Origin: UBA6136 sp046305255
Lineage (GTDB): Bacteria; Pseudomonadota; Gammaproteobacteria; Methylococcales; Methylococcaceae
NCBI GenBank assembly: GCA_046305255.1
Contig: JBKCCF010000248.1
Location: 1-5,169 of the forward strand
Direction: 5' to 3'
DNA length: 5,169 nucleotides
This document shows positions 1-5,169 of this stretch, piece after piece; position 1 is the first letter of the stretch; each line of letters begins with the position of its first letter. The notes below the pieces were generated by a model. That model did not search any database, was not told where the DNA came from, and saw only the letters and a list, made by a program, of their open reading frames with translations. A program made the translations under genes and the position numbers.

Positions 1-57
1 ATTTCTACCTGAAACCGAACGGAGATATTTTGGGGCGGTGAGGGGGGCAGCGGTTAA
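1..57 (+). pseudogene. hemA: hemA catalytic-loop segment carrying two in-frame stop codons
   Basis: In the same frame as the downstream hemA, these bases read I-S-T-stop-N-R-T-E-I-F, then a glycine-rich stretch, then TAA at 55-57. The family motif is S-T-C-N-R-T-E, whose cysteine (Cys50 in E. coli) forms the thioester with glutamate. Here that codon is TGA (10-12), one base from TGC. The frame is the same on both sides of the TAA, and the spacing to the following E-W-I-A block is about two codons shorter than in E. coli. The segment is therefore clearly the continuation of this gene. It could be a real pseudogene or, more likely, low-quality sequence at a contig end. Two homopolymers (six G at 42-47, six T at 58-63) flank the TAA and could hide compensating indels. 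Confidence 0.7.
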
Positions 58-1122
58 TTTTTTATCGAGTGGATTGCCAGCGAGCATGGTATCCGGTACG
101 AGGACGTCCAGCCCTATCTCTACACCCATCACGACTCTGAAACGATCCGCCATATGTTTCGCGTCGCGTCAGGGCTAGACTCAATGATTCTCGGAGAACC
201 GCAGATCCTCGGCCAGATGAAGACCGCTTACCAGACGGCAACCGAAGCCGGTACTCTGGGCAAAACCCTCAGCAAACTTTTTCAACATACCTTTGCGGCC
301 GCCAAAAAAGTGCGAACCGATACTGCGATTGGCTCCAGCCCGGTATCGGTAGCCTTCGCCGCGGTATCCCTTGCCAAGCGTATTTTTGATGACCTTCAGC
401 AACAGACCGCCATTCTGATTGGCGCGGGTGAAACCATCGAACTGACCGCCCGCCATCTCAGCGAGCACCGCATTGGCGAACTCATCATCGCCAACCGCAC
501 CTATGATCGGGCGCATGCGCTGGCCCAGCAATTCAATGGCTTCGCCATATCGCTGTCCGAACTGCCCAAACATCTGGCGCGGGCCGACATCGTCGTATCC
601 TCCACCGCCAGCCAGCTGCCCATACTCGGCAAGGGCAGCGTTGAAAGCGCCATCAAAGCCCGCAAGCACAAACCCATGTTCATGGTCGATCTGGCCGTCC
701 CGCGTGACATCGAACCTGAAGTCGAGCAACTGCGCGATGTTTACCTCTATACGGTTGACGACCTACGTAACACGGTCGAGGAAAACCTTCGGTCACGGCA
801 ACAGGCTGCCAAGCAGGCCGAGGAAATCATTGACGTCGAAGTTACTCATTTTCTGGACTGGCTAAGGGCACAAGGCGCCACCAGCACCATCCGCGACCTT
901 CGCAGCCACGTCCAACTCATCCGCGACGAGGCCATGGAGAAAGCCCGCCTCAGCCTCCGCGCCGGCCGTCCTCCCGAGGAGGCGCTGGAACTTTTTGCCA
1001 ACCTTCTCTGCAATAAGCTGACCCACATCCCCAGCACTCAACTCAAGAATGCGGGCATTTATGAGCGACACGACCTGATCGCTGCCGCCCGGGAATTATT
1101 TCAACTCAAGGACCCCACCTGA
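58..1122 (+). CDS. hemA: Glutamyl-tRNA reductase (HemA), 5'-incomplete
   Basis: Reduces glutamyl-tRNA(Glu) with NADPH to glutamate-1-semialdehyde, the committed cytosolic step of C5 tetrapyrrole (heme, siroheme) synthesis. The open frame runs from just after an in-frame TAA (55-57) to TGA at 1120-1122. Counting from the ATG at 154, it shows RVASGLDSM (3-11), GEPQILGQ (14-21), the NADPH-binding GAGETIE (90-96), IANRT, SSTAS and VDLAVPRDIEPEV, then the helical dimerisation domain to the C-terminus. It aligns with E. coli HemA almost throughout. The ATG at 154 is not a credible native start: the 32 codons before it (58-153) still encode family sequence such as EWIASEHGI and PYLYTHHD. The true N-terminus, about 47 residues before the catalytic cysteine, lies left of the window. 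As given, the gene is interrupted, so whether it is functional is open. It heads a tight cluster with prfA and prmC. Family identity is very secure. Confidence 0.95.
   Translation, partial: FFIEWIASEHGIRYEDVQPYLYTHHDSETIRHMFRVASGLDSMILGEPQILGQMKTAYQTATEAGTLGKTLSKLFQHTFAAAKKVRTDTAIGSSPVSVAFAAVSLAKRIFDDLQQQTAILIGAGETIELTARHLSEHRIGELIIANRTYDRAHALAQQFNGFAISLSELPKHLARADIVVSSTASQLPILGKGSVESAIKARKHKPMFMVDLAVPRDIEPEVEQLRDVYLYTVDDLRNTVEENLRSRQQAAKQAEEIIDVEVTHFLDWLRAQGATSTIRDLRSHVQLIRDEAMEKARLSLRAGRPPEEALELFANLLCNKLTHIPSTQLKNAGIYERHDLIAAARELFQLKDPT
1108..1112 (+). promoter_or_regulatory. Probable Shine-Dalgarno AAGGA for prfA
   Basis: AAGGA lies inside the last codons of hemA, 14 nt before the GTG start of prfA. 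This spacing is longer than usual, so prfA may also depend on ribosomes finishing hemA, whose stop codon is only 4 nt from the prfA start. Confidence 0.4.
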
Positions 1123-1126
1123 CTAC

Positions 1127-2209
1127 GTGAAACCCTCAATCCGCAAAAAACTCGACCACCTTTCCGAGCGTTTTGAAGAAATCACGGCCCTGCTCGCAGA
1201 AGCCGATACCCAAAGCGACCAGGACCGTTTCCGGGCACTGAGCCGGGAATATGCCCAACTCAACCCGCTGGTCAGTGTATTCCGCAGCTATCTCGAAACC
1301 CTCGAAGCCACTGAATTTGCCGCGAGCCTGCTGCAAGACAGTGACCCCGAAGTACGCACTCTGGCCAAGGACGAGCTGGTCGAGGCCGAGGCTCGCGAGG
1401 CAACACTGGAGCAGGCGCTGCAAGTCCTTCTGTTGCCGCGCGACCCCAATGATGAGCGCAACATTTTCCTCGAAATCCGGGCAGGCACGGGCGGCGCAGA
1501 AGCCGCACTGTTTGCAGGCGATCTCTACCGGATGTACGCCCGCCATGCTGAACAGAAGGGGTGGAAGGCCGAAATCATGAGCGAGAGCGAAGGTGAGATG
1601 GGTGGTTACAAGGAAATCATCGTTCGCATCAGCGGCAAAGATGTCTACTCCCAACTCAAATTCGAGGCCGGCACCCATCGCGTCCAGCGGGTTCCGGAAA
1701 CCGAGGCCCAAGGCCGTATTCACACGTCGGCCTGCACCGTCGCGATTCTGCCTGAAGTGGAAGAAGTCGAATTCGACATCAATCCCGCCGACCTCCGGAT
1801 TGATACCTATCGCGCCTCCGGTGCCGGCGGCCAGCATGTCAACAAGACCGAGTCGGCCATCCGCATCACCCACATTCCTACCGGCGTTGTAGTTGAATGC
1901 CAGGATGAACGCTCCCAGCACAAAAACCGCGCACGCGCCATGTCACTGCTGCAGTCCCGTATTCTGTCTGCCGAACAGGACAAGCAGTCGGCCGAGATCG
2001 CTGCCTCCCGCAAACTGCAAGTCGGCAGTGGCGACCGCTCCGAACGGATCCGTACCTACAACTTTCCCCAAGGTCGGCTCACCGATCACCGCATCAACCT
2101 GACACTCTACAAGCTGGAAGCGATCATGGAGGGCGAACTCGACCCCGTGATAGAGCCACTCATCAGCGAACATCAGGCCGAACTGCTGGCGCAACTGGCG
2201 GAGGACTGA
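1127..2209 (+). CDS. prfA: Peptide chain release factor 1 (RF1)
   Basis: Cytosolic class I release factor that reads UAA and UAG in the ribosomal A site and triggers peptidyl-tRNA hydrolysis. The 360-residue length equals that of E. coli RF1. The GTG start is supported because the N-terminus, MKPSI followed by RFRALSREYAQL at 35-46, matches E. coli RF1 from its first residue. Visible elements are the N-terminal coiled helical domain (about 1-105), EIRAGTGGAEAALFAGDLYRMY, the stop-codon-reading P-x-T tripeptide as PET (190-192) in RVPETEAQGRIHTSA, and the catalytic GGQ (234-236) in SGAGGQHVN. DERSQHKN and GSGDRSERIRTYNFPQGR follow. The PxT tripeptide rather than SPF excludes RF2. The GGQ glutamine is the methylation target of PrmC, encoded immediately downstream. 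It starts 4 nt after the hemA stop, as expected for a co-transcribed gene. Nothing is truncated. Confidence 0.98.
   Translation: MKPSIRKKLDHLSERFEEITALLAEADTQSDQDRFRALSREYAQLNPLVSVFRSYLETLEATEFAASLLQDSDPEVRTLAKDELVEAEAREATLEQALQVLLLPRDPNDERNIFLEIRAGTGGAEAALFAGDLYRMYARHAEQKGWKAEIMSESEGEMGGYKEIIVRISGKDVYSQLKFEAGTHRVQRVPETEAQGRIHTSACTVAILPEVEEVEFDINPADLRIDTYRASGAGGQHVNKTESAIRITHIPTGVVVECQDERSQHKNRARAMSLLQSRILSAEQDKQSAEIAASRKLQVGSGDRSERIRTYNFPQGRLTDHRINLTLYKLEAIMEGELDPVIEPLISEHQAELLAQLAED
2200..2205 (+). promoter_or_regulatory. Shine-Dalgarno GGAGGA for prmC
   Basis: A strong GGAGGA sits 6 nt before the GTG at 2212, inside the last codons of prfA. It supports this GTG over another GTG at 2210 in a different frame. 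Confidence 0.65.
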
Positions 2210-2211
2210 GT

Positions 2212-3093
2212 GTGGCACCGTTCCGCCTGAGCAAAGCGCTGGCCTACGGTAAAAGCCGGCTGATCGACTCAAGCGGGACCCCCGGACTGGATGCTGAAGT
2301 CCTCCTGATGTTCGTACTGCGGCGGGAGCGGGCTTACCTCCGCACCTGGCCCGAGCGTCGACTGGATGACGACCAGGCGGAAGCATTTTGCACGCTGATT
2401 GACCGCCGCGCCGGGGGCGAACCCATCGCCTACCTCACCGGGCAGCGGGAATTCTGGTCGCGCACCTTCCATGTGGGGCCGGATGTCCTGATTCCCCGTC
2501 CCGACACCGAGCTATTGGTCGATCTCGCCCTTACTGCCATCCCGCCCGATCGTGAGACCGCCAGTCTCGAACTCGGCACGGGCAGCGGCATCATCGCCAT
2601 CACCCTCGCCGCCGAACGACCGCAGGCCCGGATACTGGCAACCGACCTCAGCCTGCCAGCGCTGGTGACCGCGAGGGCCAATGCCAGCCGACTGGGCTGC
2701 AGCAACCTCAGCTTCGCCCACGGCAACTGGTTTGCGGCAGTTGGCGGGCAGTATCGGTTTGACCTGATCGTTAGCAACCCGCCCTATATTGCCGAGCAAG
2801 ACCCTCATCTGAAGCAGGGCGACCTGCGCTTTGAGCCTGCCATGGCGCTCAGCTCCGGGCCCGAAGGGCTCGACGCCCTGCGCCAGATCGGTGAGGGTGC
2901 CCGCGCCCATCTCAAACCCGGCGCCCATCTGATGCTGGAGCATGGCTACGGTCAGGCACAACCGCTGGGCGGGATTCTGGACCATCTAGGCTACAGCGAC
3001 ATTGCCCACCATCACGATCTGCAGGGACACCTGCGGGCAACCGTGGCAAGATATGACCACCCGCCATCATTCGACACAGACGCCTCCCCATGA
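2212..3093 (+). CDS. prmC: Release factor glutamine N5-methyltransferase (PrmC/HemK)
   Basis: SAM-dependent enzyme that methylates the GGQ glutamine of RF1 and RF2, raising termination efficiency. The 293 residues comprise an N-terminal helical release-factor-binding domain (about 1-85, with GGEPIAYLTGQREFWS) and a Rossmann methyltransferase domain. That domain holds LIPRPDTE (93-100), the SAM-binding motif I ELGTGSG (120-126), ATD (143-145) and the catalytic NPPY (189-192), followed by IAEQDPHLKQGDLRFEP as in E. coli PrmC. The GTG start has a strong ribosome binding site and follows the prfA stop by 2 nt. The last dozen residues (about 282-293, PPSFDTDASP-type tail) run past where E. coli PrmC ends, and its stop overlaps the next start as ATGA. 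The neighbouring substrate gene prfA reinforces the assignment. Confidence 0.97.
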   Translation: MAPFRLSKALAYGKSRLIDSSGTPGLDAEVLLMFVLRRERAYLRTWPERRLDDDQAEAFCTLIDRRAGGEPIAYLTGQREFWSRTFHVGPDVLIPRPDTELLVDLALTAIPPDRETASLELGTGSGIIAITLAAERPQARILATDLSLPALVTARANASRLGCSNLSFAHGNWFAAVGGQYRFDLIVSNPPYIAEQDPHLKQGDLRFEPAMALSSGPEGLDALRQIGEGARAHLKPGAHLMLEHGYGQAQPLGGILDHLGYSDIAHHHDLQGHLRATVARYDHPPSFDTDASP

Positions 3094-3533
3094 CACAGCC
3101 CGCCATCCAACTGCCCCGCTCGCTGGTCAACCAGCTGCTGCATTTCGCTCAGCTTAGTCCGGACCAGGTCGCCTGCGGCCTCGTTTCGGCCAGGGACGGG
3201 ACAGCACTGCGCTGCTATCCCATCGGTCATCGGGCCGCATCGGATCAGGCCCAGCCCCTGCTGAACCCTGATGAATGCGCGGAGACTTTACAGCTCATGC
3301 AAAGCCGTGGCGAACACCTGTTAGCGGTGCTGTATTCACACCCCACCCGTTCTGCAGAACCTGACGCCCTCGAAATAAGCGACCCGACGTATCCCGACAC
3401 GCCAAGATTCATCATCTCGCTCAATACCAAAGGCGTCCTCGAACTACGGGCATTCCACTGCGGCCAGAGTAGGGCGGCGGAAGAAATTGAACTGTTATTG
3501 ACCGAAGAGCCTGCGTTGCAACCGCAGCACTGA
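3090..3533 (+). CDS. MPN/JAB-domain (M67-like) protein with degenerate JAMM site
   Basis: A 147-residue cytosolic protein with no signal peptide. The fold is recognised by a block typical of bacterial JAB/Mov34 proteins: a CGLV element (29-32), DECAETLQLMQSRGEHLLAVLYSHP (61-85), AEP (89-91), then YPDTPRFIISL (101-111) and LELRAF. Active family members are zinc isopeptidases or deconjugases of ubiquitin-like or sulfur-carrier proteins, using E, H-x-H, S and D. Here the E before CG is V27, the first H is Y82, H84 is kept, the S position is D92 and the D position is E95. I infer that it has lost or altered catalysis. Its ATG overlaps the prmC stop (ATGA) and no Shine-Dalgarno is visible, so it is probably translationally coupled. 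I see no ThiF/MoeB-type partner or ubiquitin-like carrier in the window. The fold call is fairly sure; the function is unknown. Confidence 0.8.
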   Translation: MTQPAIQLPRSLVNQLLHFAQLSPDQVACGLVSARDGTALRCYPIGHRAASDQAQPLLNPDECAETLQLMQSRGEHLLAVLYSHPTRSAEPDALEISDPTYPDTPRFIISLNTKGVLELRAFHCGQSRAAEEIELLLTEEPALQPQH

Positions 3534-3549
3534 GGCCGAGGCAATTGGG
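3534..3549. other. Convergent intergenic junction without visible terminator
   Basis: Only 16 bp separate the stop of the MPN gene (plus strand) from the stop of the small exported protein gene (minus strand). I see no GC-rich hairpin followed by a T-run here or in the adjoining gene ends on either strand. Termination must occur inside the opposing gene, be Rho-dependent, or be absent. Confidence 0.5.
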
Positions 3550-3876
3550 TCAGTCGTCTGGTGCCGAATCCGATTGGCTGTCGTTGGCGGTGTCATCGCG
3601 CTGATAGGCAGGATCGGTGACGTCAATATTGAACCGGTAGCCTCCCGTGTAGCTCATGGCAAAAGCCTTCAGGCCATGTAGCACACCGCCCGCAACAGCT
3701 ATGCGACGGCCATCGGTCCAGATGACCTTGGTCACCTCGTCATTCTCGATAACCACCGGCAGGGTGTAGGTTCGCCCGTCGGTGCTGACCTGTGCGGTAT
3801 AGGTTCCAATATCAGCATTTGCGCTCATGGTGGGCAGCACCGCGGCCATCAACACCGTCAATAATCCCTGTCTCAT
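3550..3876 (-). CDS. Small predicted exported protein, unknown function
   Basis: A 108-residue protein that I do not recognise as a named family. Residues 1-21 look like a Sec signal peptide: MRQG, a hydrophobic core LLTVLMAAVLP, then SANA before D22 as a plausible signal peptidase I site. The mature core (22-91) is rich in alternating hydrophobic, Thr, Tyr and Gly residues (GTYTAQV, TYTLPVVI, YTGGYRFNIDV), suggesting a small beta-sheet domain in the periplasm. The last 15 residues (94-108) form a low-complexity acidic tail with six Asp. There are no cysteines and no lipobox. The ATG is preceded by AGGT (3885-3882) with a 5-nt spacer. It begins 14 nt after the stop of the P-type ATPase on the same strand, so co-transcription is likely. 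A role connected to cation transport is only a guess. Confidence 0.72.
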   Translation of the reverse strand: MRQGLLTVLMAAVLPTMSANADIGTYTAQVSTDGRTYTLPVVIENDEVTKVIWTDGRRIAVAGGVLHGLKAFAMSYTGGYRFNIDVTDPAYQRDDTANDSQSDSAPDD

Positions 3877-3881
3877 TTTTT

Positions 3882-3885
3882 ACCT
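3882..3885 (-). promoter_or_regulatory. Weak Shine-Dalgarno AGGT for the small exported protein
   Basis: On the minus strand AGGT is followed by five A and then the ATG at 3876. It lies entirely in the 14-nt gap after the ATPase stop (3893-3891), which supports this start and suggests translation in tandem with the ATPase. Confidence 0.4.
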
Positions 3886-3890
3886 GTCAT

Positions 3891-5169
3891 TTAGCGCTCG
3901 GCATGCCAGTGCCACCGCCGAATCACCCATTTAGTCAGCTCCAATACAGGAATGATCGTGGCCGCTGCCAGCAGGATGAGCAGGGCATCCCTGGAGGAAA
4001 GGGCCGCCAGCCCGAACAGCGCAGTCAACCACGGCAAGGTCAGCAGGGCCAGCAACAGCGCCAGCTCCCAGCCAATCGCCAGGTTCAGCCAGCGATTTTT
4101 GAAGGGTCGATAGAACACACTGCGGAAGTCTGACCGGAAATTGTAGGCCTTGATCAACTCAATGGCGACCAGCGTTGCAAAACTCATTGTCATCGCCTCC
4201 GCCAAAGGTCGCTGTTCGAACAAGGCATATCTGAACATGGCCAGATTCACCAGCGTCGACCAGAGCCCCCCCATCATCATCAGCAAAACGACTGCCGGGG
4301 TGAATATGCCCCGGCGCGGATCGCGTGGCGGCTGCCGCATTAATCCTTCATCCGGTGGATCAACAGCCAGCGCCAGCGCCGGCAACCCGTCGGTGGCAAG
4401 ATTCACATAAAGAATCTGCACGGCACTCAGTGGCATAGGCCACCCCATCGCCGCTGCGCCGGCCATCAGTCCGATTTCACCCACGTTCGATGACAGCAGG
4501 TACATCAGATATTTTCGGATATTGCTGAAGATGCCCCGCCCCTCCTCGACCGCTGCGACAATCGAAGCAAAATTGTCATCCGTCAGGGTCATCGCAGCCG
4601 CCTCGCGCGAAACATCGGTACCGGATATGCCCATGGCGATGCCGATATCGGCCTGCCTGAGCGCGGGTGCATCATTGACACCGTCACCGGTCATTGCTAC
4701 CACCCGGCCGGCAGCCTGCAAGGCGGCAACCACCCGCAGCTTGTGGTCAGGCGACACACGGGCATAGACCTCAATGCCGGGCACGGCATCGCACAGCGTC
4801 GAATCATCCATGGCATCCAGCTCGGAACCCGTGACCACCCGCCCCCCATCCAGGATACCCAGCTCGCGGGCCACAGCACTCGCCGTCAGAGGGTGATCGC
4901 CCGTGATCATCACGACCTGAATCCCGGCCTGCCGGCAGGTGTCGATAGCCGCCCGCGACTCAGGGCGGGGCGGGTCTATCATCCCGGCCAGACCTAACAG
5001 ACAAAGCCCGCTTCGTGCCGAGTCCATGTCCGCACCCACCCGCGCCGCAACCGCCAGCACCCGTAGCGCCTGGGTCGCCATACCGGCGGCGGCGGCCATG
5101 ATCCCGGCGCGGGCCTCCTCGTCCAGCGTGGCCTCACCGGTCGCCGTCAACCAGCGGTCGCACATACTC
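3891..5169 (-). CDS. P2A-type (SERCA-like) cation-transporting ATPase, C-terminal part
   Basis: An inner-membrane P-type ATPase, probably exporting Ca2+. Only the last 425 or so residues are present; the start, TM1-4, the actuator domain and the phosphorylated DKTGT aspartate lie beyond the right edge. The Met at 5165 is internal. Counting from it: end of the nucleotide-binding domain (1-60), DPPR (64-67), MITGDH (86-91), ARVSPDHKL (135-143) and TGDGVNDAP (159-167). Six membrane segments follow, at about 219-240, 246-268, 289-312, 322-342, 360-385 and 392-412. Residues aligned with SERCA Ca2+ ligands are kept: N227 and E230 (SSNVGE), N255, T258 and D259 (NLATDG), and E336 (AIELIKAYN). This fits a Ca2+ pump better than a K+, heavy-metal or Mg2+ type, though Na+ or Mn2+ transport by related PMR1/PacL-like pumps remains possible. 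The C-terminus is complete. A small exported protein follows 14 nt downstream. Confidence 0.93.
   Translation of the reverse strand, partial: SMCDRWLTATGEATLDEEARAGIMAAAAGMATQALRVLAVAARVGADMDSARSGLCLLGLAGMIDPPRPESRAAIDTCRQAGIQVVMITGDHPLTASAVARELGILDGGRVVTGSELDAMDDSTLCDAVPGIEVYARVSPDHKLRVVAALQAAGRVVAMTGDGVNDAPALRQADIGIAMGISGTDVSREAAAMTLTDDNFASIVAAVEEGRGIFSNIRKYLMYLLSSNVGEIGLMAGAAAMGWPMPLSAVQILYVNLATDGLPALALAVDPPDEGLMRQPPRDPRRGIFTPAVVLLMMMGGLWSTLVNLAMFRYALFEQRPLAEAMTMSFATLVAIELIKAYNFRSDFRSVFYRPFKNRWLNLAIGWELALLLALLTLPWLTALFGLAALSSRDALLILLAAATIIPVLELTKWVIRRWHWHAER

Noticed and set aside
10..57. SECIS element supporting selenocysteine at the hemA TGA
   Set aside because: No stable stem with a suitably placed apical loop is evident just after the TGA, and the in-frame TAA would still end translation.
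154..156. ATG at 154 as the native start of HemA
   Set aside because: Conserved HemA sequence continues in frame upstream of it, and a protein starting here would lack the whole catalytic-cysteine region.
181..729. 182-codon open frame on the minus strand opposite hemA
   Set aside because: It lies wholly antisense to a strongly conserved gene, and its translation has no recognisable domain.
1136..1921. 261-codon open frame on the minus strand opposite prfA
   Set aside because: The length is explained by the GC-rich codon pattern of prfA on the other strand; the product resembles no known protein.
3510..3530. Near-palindrome around GTTGCAAC at the end of the MPN gene as a terminator
   Set aside because: The stem is short and bulged, lies inside the coding region and is not followed by a T-run.
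3792..4133. 113-codon plus-strand frame with a Gln/Arg-rich stretch
   Set aside because: It crosses the start of the small exported gene and the 3' end of the ATPase in antisense. The low-complexity QG-rich sequence is the shadow of Leu/Ala-rich membrane helices.

Overview
The window is a protein-coding stretch (about 60% GC by eye) whose two ends both lie inside genes. It looks like a cropped or draft contig from a proteobacterium. The order hemA-prfA-prmC, and the close match of all three proteins to the E. coli versions, point to Gammaproteobacteria or a neighbouring class such as Acidithiobacillia. I cannot name the genus.

Plus strand, 1-3533: four genes packed end to end, probably one transcript. 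hemA (glutamyl-tRNA reductase, first step of C5 tetrapyrrole synthesis) enters from the left edge. Its first 57 bases carry two in-frame stops, and one of them replaces the catalytic cysteine codon. prfA (release factor 1) follows after 4 nt, prmC (the methyltransferase for the release-factor GGQ glutamine) after 2 nt, and a small MPN/JAB-domain protein overlaps prmC by ATGA. prfA and prmC form an enzyme-substrate pair, while the MPN protein's role is unknown. Its JAMM metal site is largely replaced, so it may be a non-catalytic member of a metallopeptidase family.

Minus strand, 3550-5169: a convergent pair read from the right edge. First comes the C-terminal half of a P2A-type (SERCA-like) cation-transporting ATPase with its Ca2+-site side chains in TM5, TM6 and TM8. 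After 14 nt comes a 108-residue predicted exported protein of unknown function with an acidic tail. The convergent junction is 16 bp with no visible terminator.

No RNA gene, CRISPR array, insertion sequence or other mobile element was seen, and no gap between genes is long enough to hide one. The most interesting points are the TGA at the HemA catalytic cysteine (most likely an error or a broken gene), the degenerate JAMM motif, and the unknown exported protein coupled to the ATPase.
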